Part shown: piece after piece, positions 47,501-60,645 of the stretch
Numbering within the stretch: position 1 is the first letter of the stretch
Layout of the letters: each line of letters opens with the position of its first letter
Source of the DNA: Stomorhina lunata
Lineage: Eukaryota; Arthropoda; Insecta; Diptera; Rhiniidae
Reading direction: 5' to 3'
DNA: 64,000 nt
Assembly (NCBI GenBank): GCA_933228675.1
Contig: OW121741.1
Location: forward strand, 119,581,564 to 119,645,563
Program-made: the position numbers and the translations under genes
The notes under the pieces: generated by a model
The model's input: only the letters and a program-made list of their open reading frames with translations
What the model was told of the DNA's origin: nothing
The model's database searches: none

Positions 47501-49048
47501 AATTTTTATATAGAAAAATTTTCGAGACAAAATTTTTATATAGAAAAATTTTCGAGACAAAATTTTTATATAGAAAAATTTTCGAGACAAAATTTTTATA
47601 TAGAAAAATTTTCGAGACAAAATTTTTATATAGAAAAATTTTCGAGACAAAATTTTTATATAGAAAAATTTTCGAGACAAAATTTTTATATAGAAAAATT
47701 TTCGAGACAAAATTTTTATATAGAAAAATTTTCGAGACAAAATTTTTATATAGAAAAATTTTCGAGACAAAATTTTTATATAGAAAAATTTTCGAGACAA
47801 AATTTTTATATAGAAAAATTTTCGAGACAAAATTTTTATATAGAAAAATTTTCGAGACAAAATTTTTATATAGAAAAATTTTCGAGACAAAATTTTTATA
47901 TAGAAAAATTTTCGAGACAAAATTTTTATATAGAAAAATTTTCGAGACAAAATTTTTATTTAGAAAAATTTTCGAGACAAAATTTTTATATAGAAAAATT
48001 TTCGAGACAAAATTTTTATATAGAAAAATTTTCGAGACAAAATTTTTATATAGAAAAATTTTCGAGACAAAATTTTTATATAGAAAAATTTTCGAGACAA
48101 AATTTTTATATAGAAAAATTTTCGAGACAAAATTTTTATATAGAAAAATTTTCGAGACAAAATTTTTATATAGAAAAATTTTCGAGACAAAATTTTTATA
48201 TAGAAGAATTTTCGAGACAAAATTTTTATATAGAAAAATTTTCGAGACAAAATTTTTATATAGAAAAATTTTCGAGACAAAATTTTTATATAGAAAAATT
48301 TTCGAGACAAAATTTTTATATAGAAAAATTTTCGAGACAAAATTATTATATAGAAAAATTTTCGAGACAAAATTTTTATATAGAAACATTTTCGAGACAA
48401 AATTTTTATATAGAAAAATTTTCGAGACAAAATTTTTATATAGAAAAATTTTCGAGACAAAATTTGTATATAGAAACATTTTCGAGACAAAATTTTTATA
48501 TAGAAAAATTTTCGAGACAAAATTTTCGAGACAAAATTTTTATATAGAAAAATTTTCGAGACAAAATTTTTATATAGAAAAATTTTCGAGACAAAATTTT
48601 TATATAGAAAAATTTTCGAGACAAAATTTTTATATAGAAAAATTTTCGAGACAAAATTTTTATATAGAAAAATTTTCGAGACAAAATTTTTATATAGAAA
48701 AATTTTCGAGACAAAATTTTTATATAGAAAAATTTTCGAGACAAAATTTTTATATAGAAAAATTTTCGAGACAAAATTTTTATATAGAAAAATTTTCGAG
48801 ACAAAATTTTTATATAGAAAAATTTTCGAGACAAAATTTTTATATAGAAAAATTTTCGAGACAAAATTTTTATATAGAGAAATTTTCGAGACAAAATTTT
48901 TATATAGAAAAATTTTCGAGACAAAATTTTTATATAGAAAAATTTTCGAGACAAAATTTTTATATAGAAAAATTTTCGAGACAAAATTTTTATATAGAAA
49001 AATTTTCGAGACAAAATTTGTATATAGAAACATTTTCGAGACAAAATA
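41545..49048 (+). repeat. 7.5 kb homogeneous 30 bp satellite-like array (about 250 units)
   Basis: The unit contains GAAAAATTTTCGAGACAAAA followed by TTTTTATATA and has an exact 30 bp period over long stretches. Most units are identical. Rare variants are shared in clusters: a two-unit pair with TTGAGACAAAC and then TTTATATTG at 41868, 42211 and 42781, GAAACATTTT units near 45.1, 45.95-46.2, 48.37-48.48 and 49.03 kb, and TTATAAAG units at 43.37, 43.45 and 46.91-46.99 kb. Phase breaks occur at about 41640 and 42015 (13 bp insert), 47356 and 48525. Because 30 is a multiple of 3, frames on both strands stay open for up to about 2,000 codons of a repeated decapeptide; this is a by-product, not a gene. 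Confidence 0.96.
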
Positions 49049-51190
49049 TATAAATAATATTTTAAGTTTTTAGTCTAAATAAGGATTTTTCATCATTACT
49101 GCAATGTTTTTTGTTGTTCGACAACAACATTAAAGAAAAAGAATTAAAGAAAATTTTGAAAACCAACATTTGGTGGTCTTAAAATTTCTTAAAACAGATA
49201 TAAGAGTGTCAATCATTTTCTAAAAAGCTTTAATTGGTTTTAACACTCAGACATTAATTTAAACATCACCCTTTTCTTTTTAAAGCTCTTAAGTGATAAC
49301 GTAGGTGTGTTGTCCAAATGTAACCGCCATAATTCAAAACTTTTTTATATGTGTATTTCAAAATTAATGATCGAATCCATATCTTTAATATCTTTTTGGA
49401 TGGGTTAACATGAGACTTTAATTGGTGAGATATAAAACATTATAAAAATATTAAATACCAATAAAATAAAAATAAGTAAAAATAAAAAAACCATAAATTA
49501 AAAAATTTGTTTATTTGAATTTCGGAAAAATATTTATGTCCAAGTTTTATGGGGCTTGTAATGTCGTAAAATGTCTACCGATACGGGGACTTGTGATTTT
49601 AATTTGACTATAAAGAAGACATTGTTTAAAAGCTAGAAAACATCAATTCTGTCAAATTTTTATAGTTTACATTGTGTTATTTTTTTTTCCAAAACTATAA
49701 ATTTTTTAATAAATGTTTTTTGAGATATTTTTGCACTTTTAGTTAACAATAAATTTTTATCTAGTTTGTTAAAAAAATATTTGTAAAACCACAGGGAAAT
49801 AAAAACACAAATTCTCTGGTGACACTTAAGAAATTTTTATGATTTTTGTAAATGAGCCTTAACGTGGCTAAAGATTTGAAATTTTAAACTAAACAAAAAG
49901 AAAAGAGTTGTGAATTTAAAGTGTAAAGCCAAAACTTTTGAATGAGTTGTTTTATAATGAATAATGATGTACGACGACGACGGTGACGGCAACATGATGT
50001 TGACAACTTAAACAAATCGCTAGAAAATAATGTGTACGTATTTAAATAGTTTGGGATTTTAGAGAAAATTAAATCGATTTGATACTTAGAGTGCACAAAT
50101 ACAATGAAGACGACAGGCAGCACCTCATGAGGAGATCTAAATTGTTGAAATAGTTTCTAAAAATTTATTTTTAAAACAGCTTTGATGGTTTTTGTCTTAG
50201 CTAAATAAGGTGCAAGAGTGTTCTACTGACCACCTGTAAACAATATCACACGAAACTATTTGCAAAAGGTTTTTCTGAAATTCGATTTAAGTCAAAAATC
50301 AAGTTTTAAAAAAAAAATCATGAACTACTAGAGTTATGAATGAAATTGTAAAATATTGAAAGAAATCAAAAACAGAAAAGTTCTTAAAGAAAAATGCATT
50401 CTGCCTTCAAACGCTTTCATTACAGAATCATACATTCTATATCTCTAAATCATATAATCACTAAAAAATTATCTGAAAAAAAAGAAAATTATAAAAAAAA
50501 CTATATTCAACATTGTTGAAAAATATAATGAAGACAAATGTTGCATGTTGATGAAAGGCATAGCATAAAAGTAATTAGACAAAAAATTATTTTTTATTTA
50601 CCGCATAAATGTAGTCATACGTTAAAAATGAACAAACCAAAATAAAATATGAAAAAAAAACCTAAGAAAAACCGAACAGTCAACACAAAATCATTTGACA
50701 CAAACGTCAGCAAATCTTTCCAGACATAGGAGTTTTCTACAATGTCCGTCCCTATGCCCAGACACATGAACTACTTATTCATAAAAAAATCTACTGTATG
50801 GATTTAAAAAGAGGCCTCCTCTCGACTGATATCGTATTTTTTAATATATAAATGTGTTAAAAGAAAAATGATTTTTAAGGGTTTTAGACATTTAAAATTA
50901 CTTGGCGTACGAGAAAAACATTAAACAATACAAAAAAAGTTCTTTTATGAAACTAAATATATATTGGCATTTGTTAATTGTTTCAATCAACACGTTTTAA
51001 CAATAAAATTTATTTGAAAATAAATTAAATTCATTTTAAGGGAAAGTGTTTAAATGAAAAAAAAAACAAAAATCTTGGACTTTGATATTAGATTCTTACC
51101 CTAATACATAAAGCTTAAAATTAAAAGTTTTTATATAAAATTCAAACTATAAAGTTATTAGTAATTCTATATCAAACGAATATTTCAGAA
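49049..51190. other. Non-coding stretch, no gene seen
   Basis: About 2.1 kb of AT-rich sequence between two arrays. A short GACGACGACGGTGACGGC patch at about 49972-49990 is the only GC-rich item. No open frame with recognisable similarity. Confidence 0.5.
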
Positions 51191-51194
51191 AAAT

Positions 51195-54100
51195 TTGTAA
51201 ACATATTTTTATTTTTATAGCTAGTTTTTCAAAAATTTCTTATTTTTAAAGGAAATTAAAAAAAAAATCTTATTTTTTAGGAATATTTTTAAAAAATTCT
51301 TATTTTTTGTAGGAATTTTTGCAAAATATTCTTATTTTTATAGAAAATTTTTTAAAAATTTCTAATTTTTGAAGGAAATTTTTGCAAAAATTTCTTATTT
51401 TTATAGGAAATTTTTGCAAAAATTTCTTATTTTTATAGGAAATTTTTGCAAAAATTTCTTATTTTGATAGGAAATTTTTCAAAAATTTCTTATTTTTATA
51501 GGAAATTTTTCAAAAATTTCTTATTTTTATAGGAAATTTTTCAAAAATTTCTTATTTTTATAGGAAGTTTTTCAAAAATTTCTTATTTTTATAGGAAATT
51601 TTTGCAAAAATTTCTTATTTTTATAGCAAATTTTTGCAAAAATTTCTTATTTTTATAGGAAATTTTTACAAAAATTTCTTATTTTTATAGGAAATTTTTG
51701 CAAAAATTTCTTATTTTTATAGGAAATTTTTGCAAAAATTTCTTATTTTTATAGGAAATTTTTGCAAAAATTTCTTATTTTTATAGGAAATTTTTATAGG
51801 AAATTTTTGCAAAAATTTCTTATTTTTATAGGAAATTTTTGCAAAAATTTCTTATTTTTATAGGAAATTTTTGCAAAAATTTCTTATTTTTATAGGAAAT
51901 TTTTGCAAAAATTTCTTATTTTTATAGGAAATTTTTGCAAAAATTTCTTATTTCTATAGGAAATTTTTGCAAAAATTTCTTATTTTTATAGGAAATTTTT
52001 GCAAAAATTTCTTATTTTTATAGGAAATTTTTGCAAAAATTTCTTATTTTTATAGGAAATTTTTGCAAAAATTTCTTATTTTTATAGGAAATTTTTGCAA
52101 AAATTTCTTATTTTTATAGGAAATTTTTGCAAAAATTTCTTATTTTTATAGGAAATTTTTGCAAAAATTTCTTATTTTTATAGGAAATTTTTGCAAAAAT
52201 TTCTTATTTTTATAGGAAATTTTTGCAAAAATTTCTTATTTTTATAGGAAATTTTTGCAAAAATTTCTTATTTTTATAGGAAATTTTTGCAAAAATTTCT
52301 TATTTTTATAGGAAATTTTTGCAAAAATTTCTTATTTTTATAGGAAATTTTTGCAAAAATTTCTTATTTTTATAGGAAATTTTTGCAAAAATTTCTTATT
52401 TTTATAGGAAATTTTTGCAAAAATTTCTTATTTTTATAGGAAATTTTTGCAAAAATTTCTTATTTTTATAGGAAATTTTTGCAAAAATTTCTTATTTTTA
52501 TAGGAAATTTTTGCAAAAATTTCTTATTTTTATAGGAAATTTTTGCAAAAATTTCTTATTTTTATAGGAAATTTTTGCAAAAATTTCTTATTTTTATAGG
52601 AAATTTTTGCAAAAATTTCTTATTTTTATAGGAAATTTTTGCAAAAATTTCTTATTTTTATAGGAAATTTTTGCAAAAATTTCTTATTTTTATAGGAAAT
52701 TTTTGCAAAAATTTCTTATTTTTATAGGAAATTTTTGCAAAAATTTCTTATTTTTATAGGAAATTTTTGCAAAAATTTCTTATTTTTATAGGAAATTTTT
52801 GCAAAAATTTCTTATTTTTATAGGAAATTTTTGCAAAAATTTCTTATTTTTATAGGAAATTTTTGCAAAAATTTCTTATTTTTATAGGAAATTTTTGCAA
52901 AAATTTCTTATTTTTATAGGAAATTTTTGCAAAAATTTCTTATTTTTATAGGAAATTTTTGCAAAAATTTCTTATTTTTATAGGAAATTTTTGCAAAAAT
53001 TTCTTATTTTTATAGGAAATTTTTGCAAAAATTTCTTATTTTTATAGGAAATTTTTGCAAAAATTTCTTATTTTTATAGGAAATTTTTGCAAAAATTTCT
53101 TATTTTTATAGGAAATTTTTGCAAAAATTTCTTATTTTTATAGGAAATTTTTGCAAAAATTTCTTATTTTTATAGGAAATTTTTGCAAAAATTTCTTATT
53201 TTTATAGGAAATTTTTGCAAAAATTTCTTATTTTTATAGGAAATTTTTGCAAAAATTTCTTATTTTTATAGGAAATTTTTGCAAAAATTTCTTATTTTTA
53301 TAGGAAATTTTTGCAAAAATTTCTTATTTTTATAGGAAATTTTTGCAAAAATTTCTTATTTTTATAGGAAATTTTTTCAAAAATTTCTTATTTTTATAGG
53401 AAATTTTTGCAAAAATTTCTTATTTTTATAGGAAATTTTTGCAAAAATTTCTTATTTTTATAGGAAATTTTTGCAAAAATTTCTTATTTTTATAGGAAAT
53501 TTTTGCAAAAATTTCTTATTTTTATAGGAAATTTTTGCAAAAATTTCTTATTTTTATAGGAAATTTTTGCAAAAATTTCTTATTTTTATAGGAAATTTTT
53601 GCAAAAATTTCTTATTTTTATAGGAAATTTTTGCAAAAATTTCTTATTTTTATAGGAAATTTTTGCAAAAATTTCTTATTTTTATAGGAAATTTTTGCAA
53701 AAATTTCTTTTTTTTATAGGAAATTTTTGCAAAAATTTCTTATTTTTATAGGAAATTTTTGCAAAAATTTCTTATTTTTATAGGAAATTTTTGTAAAAAT
53801 TTCTTATTTTTATAGGAAATTTTTGCAAAAATTTCTTATTTTTATAGAAAATTTTTGCAAAAATTTCTTATTTTTATAGGAAATTTTTGCAAAAATTTCT
53901 TATTTTTATAGGAAATTTTTGCAAAAATTTCTTATTTTTATAGAAAATTTTTGCAAAAATTTCTTATTTTTATAGGAAATTTTTGCAAAAATTTCTTATT
54001 TTTATAGGAAATTTTTGCAAAAATTTCTTATTTTTATAGGAAATTTTTGCAAAAATTTCTTATTTTTATAGGAAATTTTTGCAAAAATTTCTTATTTTTA

Positions 54101-55500
54101 TAGGAAATTTTTGCAAAAATTTCTTATTTTTATAGGAAATTTTTGCAAAAATTTCTTATTTTTATAGGAAATTTTTGCAAAAATTTCTTATTTTTATAGG
54201 AAATTTTTGCAAAAATTTCTTATTTTTATAGGAAATTTTTGCAAAAATTTCTTATTTTTATAGGAAATTTTTGCAAAAATTTCTTATTTTTATAGGAAAT
54301 TTTTGCAAAAATTTCTTATTTTTATAGGAAATTTTTGCAAAAATTTCTTATTTTTATAGGAAATTTTTGCAAAAATTTCTTATTTTTATAGGAAATTTTT
54401 GCAAAAATTTCTTATTTTTATAGGAAATTTTTGCAAAAATTTCTTATTTTTATAGGAAATTTTTGCAAAAATTTCTTATTTTTATAGGAAATTTTTGCAA
54501 AAATTTTTTATTTTTATAGGAAATTTTTGCAAAAATTTCTTATTTTTATAGGAAATTTTTGCAAAAATTTCTTATTTTTATAGGAAATTTTTGCAAAAAT
54601 TTCTTAATTTTATAGGAAATTTTTGCAAAAATTTCTTATTTTTATAGGAAATTTTTGCAAAAATTTCTTATTTTTATAGGAAATTTTTGCAAAAATTTCT
54701 TATTTTTATAGGAAATTTTTGCAAAAATTTCTTATTTTTATAGGAAATTTTTGCAAAAATTTCTTATTTTTATAGGAAATTTTTGCAAAAATTTCTTATT
54801 TTTATAGGAAATTTTTGCAAAAATTTCTTATTTTTATAGGAAATTTTTGCAAAAATTTCTTATTTTTATAGGAAATTTTTGCAAAAATTTCTTATTTTTA
54901 TAGGAAATTTTTGCAAAAATTTCTTATTTTTATAGGAAATTTTTGCAAAAATTTCTTATTTTTATAGGAAATTTTTGCAAAAATTTCTTATTTTTATAGG
55001 AAATTTTTGCAAAAATTTCTTATTTTTATAGGAAATTTTTGCAAAAATTTCTTATTTTTATAGGAAATTTTTGCAAAAATTTCTTATTTTTATAGGAAAT
55101 TTTTGCAAAAATTTCTTATTTTTATAGGAAATTTTTGCAAAAATTTCTTATTTTTATAGGAAATTTTTGCAAAAATTTCTTATTTTTATACAAAATTTTT
55201 CAAAAATTTCTTATTTTTATAGGAAATTTTTCAAAAATTTCTTATTTTTATAGGAAATTTTTCAAAAATTTCTTATTTTTACAGGAAATTTTTCAAAGAT
55301 TTCTAATTTTTATGGGAAATTTTTCAAAAATTTCTTATTTCTATAGGAAATTTTTCAAAAATTTCTTATTTCTATAGGAAATTTTTCAAAAATTTCTTAT
55401 TTCTATAGGAAATTTTTCAAAAATTTCTTATTTCTATAGGAAATTTTTCAAAAATTTCTTATTTCTATAGGAAATTTTTCAAAAATTTCTTATTTTTACA
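51195..55500 (-). repeat. Homogeneous 32 bp array (about 119 units at 51376-55190) with 31 bp edges
   Basis: The core unit is the exact 18 bp palindrome AAATTTTTGCAAAAATTT plus CTTATTTTTATAGG, the minus-orientation spacer of the 31 bp family. Period is exactly 32 for thousands of bases with only scattered single changes, for example near 53370, 53710, 53792, 54505 and 54606. A 14 bp partial duplication lies at about 51785-51800. Units at 51470-51590 and 55195-55490 lack the central G (31 bp form). Those at 55335-55480 share a private TTTCTATAGG variant. The 32 bp form therefore arose by one insertion in the 31 bp family and was then amplified. Confidence 0.95.
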
Positions 55501-58140
55501 CGAAATTTAAAAAATTTCTTTTCTTTATACGAAATTTTTAAAAACTTGTTATTTGTATAGAAAATAATATTCTTATTCTTGAAGGAAATTTTTCAAAAAT
55601 TTCTTATTTTTACAGGAAATTTTAAAAATGTCTTATTTCTATAGGAAATTTTTCAACAAATTCGGATTGTTTCTAAAAAATTTTTCAAAAGTTTCTTATT
55701 TTATTTTCAAAAATTTCATATTTTTATTTTCCAAAAATTTCTTATTTTGATTTTCCAAAAATTTCTTATTTTTATTAGAATTTTTTAAAATTTTCTTATT
55801 TTTTGTAGAAAAATTTTTCAAAAGTTTTTATTTTTTAAATTTTTAAAAAATTTCTTAATTGTAATGAAAATTTTTTAAAATATAAGAATTTTATAAAAAA
55901 ACATTTAAAAATTTCTTATTTTTATAGAAGATTTTTCAAGACTTTCTTATTTTTATAAGAAAATTTTCAAAAAATTCTTATTTCTATAAGAAATTTTTCA
56001 AAAAATTCTCATTTCTATAGGAAATTAAAAAAGAGTTTAAAAAAAGTTTAAAAAAAATTCTTATTTTTATAGAAATTTTTTCAAAAATTTCTTATTAGAT
56101 TAAATTTTTCAAAGTTTTTTATTAGGAAATTTTTAAAAAATTTGTTATATTTACAATTTGTTTTTTTTAATTTGTTATATTATAATTTTTATTTTTATAG
56201 GAAATTTTAAAAAAATGTATTATTTTTATATAAAATCTTTTAAAATTTTCTTATTTTTATAGAAAATTTTTCAAAAATGTCTCAATTTGAAATTTTTCAA
56301 AAATTTGTTATTTTTATAGTGTTTTATTTTTATAAGAATTTTTTTAATGTCTTATTTATAGGAAATTTCTTACTTCTATAGATTTTTTTAAGAATTTGTT
56401 ACATATGCAGGAAAATTTTCAAAATTTTATGGGAGATTTTTGAAAAATGTGTCATTTTCATAGGAATTTTTTTTTTTAAATTATTATTATAGGAAATTTT
56501 TTAAAGTTTTTTATTTGGGAATTTTTAAAAAATTGTTTTATTTATAAAAGCTCTTGAATTTTTTTTATTTTTATAGAAAATTTTTCGAAAATTTTTAAAA
56601 ACTTTATTTTTAAAGGAATTTTTTATAAAAATTTTTTAGTTTTATAGGAAATTTTTCAAAAATTTGTTTTGTTCAATAAAAAATTTTTGAAATTTTTTTT
56701 ATATTTTAGAAAATTTTTCATTAATTTCTTATTTATTATAAAAAATTTTTATTGAAACTTTTCAAATATTTCTTTTTTTTTAATAAAAAATTTTTCGTAA
56801 GATTCCAATTTTTTTAGGAAATTTCAAAAAAATTTTTTTTTCTGTGATACATTTTTCAAAAATTTTTAAAGGAAATTTTTCAAAAATATGTTATTTCTTT
56901 TGACATTTTTCAAAAATTTTAAATTTTTATTATAAATTCTACAAAAATTTCTTATTTATTTTTTTTTGTTGGAAATTTTTCATAAATTTCTTTTTCTTAT
57001 GAGAAATTTTTGAAAAAGATTTTATTTTTATTAGAAATTTTTTAAATATTTACTATTTTTATTTGAAATTTTTCAAAGATTTCTTATTTGTAGTTATTCC
57101 GAATTTTCTGATTTTCAAAAAAAAATGTTTCAACATTTTTATTTCTTCTAGAAAATTTTACAAAAATTTACAAATTTTTCAAAAATTTTTCACTTTTTTG
57201 AAAATTTTTCAAATATTTCTTATCTAGAGGAAATTTTCCAAAAATTTCGTATTTTTAAAGGAATTTTTTTTTTCCAAAATTTCTCATTTTTGTGGGAAAT
57301 TTTTCAAAAATTTTGGACTTTTGTAGGAATTTTTTTTAAAAATTTCATATTATTAGCGGAAATTTTTCCAAATTTTTTATTACTATATTTTTCAAAATTT
57401 TGTTGTATTTTTTAGAAATTTTCAAATTTTACAAAAATTTTTAGTTGTAGAGATATTTTTATCTTATTTTTATAGGAAATTAAAAAGAATCTTAGTTTCA
57501 TAAGAAATTTTTTAAGAATTTATTATTTTATAGGAAATTTTTTAGAATTTTTTTATTTTTAGGAAACTTTTCAAAAGTTTGTTATTTTTATTGAAAATTT
57601 TCAAAAATATGTTTTCAAAATTTTCTTATTTTCATAGAAAAGTTTTCACAAATTTCTTATCTTTATAGGAAATTTTTAAAAAGCTTCTTATTTTAAAAGG
57701 AAATTTTTGAATATTTCTTATAAGAAATTTTTTAAATTTCTTATTTTGATGAAAATATATCAAAAATTTTATTATTTTTATAGTAAAATTTTTTTAAAAA
57801 ATTCTATGTTTTTAGGAAAATTTTCAAAAGTTTCTTATTTTTATAAGAAATTTTTAAAAAATTTTAAATTTTTATGGGAAATTTTTAAAACATTTCTTGT
57901 TCTAATAAAAAATTTTCTATAAATTTTCTATAATAAATTCACGACAGAAAGTGAATTTTCGAAAAATTCAATATAAATAGAAAATTGTGGAAAAAGTTCT
58001 TATAAATAGTAAATTTTTAAAAAAATTCCCTATAAAAATTGTATTTCCCAAAAAAAAAAAATCCATACAAATAGTGAATTTTCCAAAAATTAGCTATATT
58101 TATTGAATTTAAAAATTTTTTTTTATAAAGGTAAATTTAA
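55501..58140 (-). repeat. Degenerate continuation of the minus-orientation array
   Basis: Units such as TTTTTATAGGAAATTTTTCA are still recognisable to about 57930 but riddled with indels. At 57925-58140 a few plus-orientation relics appear (ATAAATAGTAAATTTT). Confidence 0.85.
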
Positions 58141-59844
58141 GGAATAAATTTTATACTGATTAACTTTCATTTTTATAGTTTTTTTCTTTAATTTGTTGTC
58201 TTTTTTACAAGCAGTTGAAGACAAAATATTTAAAATTCAATTTGCAACTTGAGTCATAATTTGTTTTGTTATTGGTATGACCTGTTTCTTTCAATCAAAC
58301 CATTCATTAATGTCTTCAAGAAATTGCATTTCAAAATGTTTTAGCAAAAAAAGCCAAGAAACTAAAGTTCTTCTTCCTGATTTCTTTGGTATATAAAATT
58401 TTTAATTATAATATAACACAGACTGTCATTAGGCACGTATTGCAAATTTTCACATTCTATAAATGAACTCAGGCAATGAAAGTTTTTTGAAAAAAAAGCT
58501 ATAATTTATAAAACATTTTGTGCTATTCTTAGGGCAAGAAAATAAAAATATAATTTAAAAACTTAATAACTAAATATCAAATTTCTAAGAATTTTCTATT
58601 TATTGTATTTAAGGGAAAACAAAACAACCCAAGACATTTAAGATTAATAAACTTTTTAAGTTATGGAAGAAAGAAGAGAAAATCTTGTGCTTTAATTCAA
58701 TTAAAACCAATAAAAAAAAACTAAAAACTTTAGAATTTTAAAAGCTTAAGTTTATGAATTTTTAGAAATACAAATTAGAAGGAACATCAAAAATAGTTTC
58801 TAATAAAACTTTGAACGCAACAACAAAATCTTTTAAGATCATTAAAATTAATTTAGAAAACAAATCAAATTTATATGAACAAAAATATTTATGACATAAA
58901 TGTTTAAAAACTTCCAAATATTCCCCAGAGTCAAGAATATAAGACGAAGTTATGACATCACTCGACTATTTATTAATCGTTCGGGGATACAAGTGACTTT
59001 GGGGAGTCTTTAAAAGATTGACTTCTGTGCACTCACATATAGGAAATCTTACAATTTAAAAAAATATTAAATTACAATCAAAAAAGAAAACATTCACATA
59101 CGATTACTAATACCCAAATATTATCATTTTACGATATGACTTAAATCAAAAAACTTCTAAGAAAAAGCACGAGTTTTTTTTTTTGTTTCCTGATATTCAA
59201 ACTTTGAAACCTAACGATTTTGTTTTCATTTCCATAGATTTTTAGAGAATTTGTACATTTCACTTAATTTTTATCTCTGACTTGTTTAATAACCCTGAAA
59301 ATATTTGAATCATAAAAATAACGCCCCTTTTTTCTACTATCAATTTTAAAAAAGGGGAACAGAAATATTAAGTCATAAATTTATCGTTTATTTTGAATAT
59401 TTAAAAATCGTTTTATTCAATCTTAGATTTAAACTTCAGCTGATTATTTCTGGTTGTCTAAAAATATTTAAATTTATATTTTTCCATTTTTTTTATTACT
59501 TTTTTCTTGTTCTTTCTTTCTTTAATTCGAATCGTCTGAAAATGTTCATATCTTTTTATCGCTTTTGTTATGTTGCATGCTGCAACATAGAATAATCTTG
59601 ATTCAACAGCAGCTGCTTCATTTCAATGTGTTAAGAAAAAGTGTTTATTAATATTTAAATATAATATTTTTCTGTTTTTCTTAAAATTTTAGTTAATGGA
59701 AATTTTATGATGAAGAATTTAAGTAGAGACAATCAGGTGCATTTTAAGGGAATTTTCAAAAATTGTCTATATAAATATTAGGCCTTTGAAAAGTTTATAC
59801 TCTTTTGAATATTTTCACAATTTGTAAAAATTCAATTTGAAATG
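58141..59844. other. Non-coding stretch with one short palindrome
   Basis: No gene seen. TATGTTGCA-TGC-TGCAACATA at 59569-59589 is an exact 9 bp inverted repeat, similar to the one at 29687. Confidence 0.5.
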
Positions 59845-60645
59845 GAAATTTCAAATATTCTTAAAATAAGAAATTTTTAAAAAATTTCCTGCAAAAATAA
59901 AATTCCTAAACAATTTTCTATACAAATAAGAAATTTTTTGAAAAATTTTCGATAACAATATTTTTTGAAAAATTTTTGATAAAACAAATAAATTTTTCAA
60001 AAATTTTCTATAAAAACAAGAAATTTTTCAAAAATTTCCTATAAAAATATGAAATTTTTAAAAAATTTCCTATAAAAATAAGAAATTTTGGAAAAATTTC
60101 CTATAAAAATAAGAAAAAAATTTTGAAAAATTTTCTATAAAAATAAGAAAATTTTGAAAAGTTTCCTATAAAAATAAGAAAAAAATTTTGAAAAATTTCC
60201 TATAAAAATAAGAAATTTTTGAAAAATTTCCTATAAAAATAAGAAATTTTTGAAAATTTTCCTATAAAAACAAGAAATTTTTGAAAAATTTCCTGTAAAA
60301 ATAAGAAATTTTTGAAAAATTTCCTATAAAAATAAGAAAATTTTGAAAAATTTCGTATAAAATTTGTATAAAAATAAGATATTTTTTTAAAGGTTTCCTA
60401 TAAAAATAAGAAATTTGCTAAAAATTTTCTATAAAAATAATAAACTTTTTAAAAGTTTCCTATAAAAATAAGAAATTTTTGAAAAATTTCCTATACAAAG
60501 AAGAAATTTTTGAAAAATTTCCTATAAAAATAAGAATTTATTGAAAATTTTCCAATAAGAATAAAAAAATTTCCTATAAAAATAAGAATTTTTTGAAAAT
60601 TTTCCAATATGAATAAAAAAATTTCCTATAAAAATTAGAAATTTT
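59845..60645 (+). repeat. 31 bp minisatellite array, left of the LINE insertion
   Basis: Plus-orientation units (AAATTTTTGAAAAATTT, CCTATAAAAATAAG), fairly uniform at 60180-60310. Its last 13 bases (60633-60645) are duplicated at 62064-62076. Confidence 0.92.
60633..60645 (+). repeat. Left target-site duplication of the LINE insertion
   Basis: AATTAGAAATTTT, identical to 62064-62076. Thirteen base pairs is a usual length for target-primed reverse transcription. Confidence 0.85.

Noticed and set aside
42017..49053. Open frames of up to about 2,000 codons on both strands (repeated decapeptides such as SRKFFYIKIL)
   Set aside because: The unit is 30 bp, so every stop-free frame stays open automatically. 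Similar frames exist on both strands and in several phases and shift at each indel. The peptide has no protein signature and the sequence is a satellite-like array.
41545..55190. CRISPR-like array
   Set aside because: Repeats are directly adjacent with no unique spacers, and the sequence is plainly eukaryotic.
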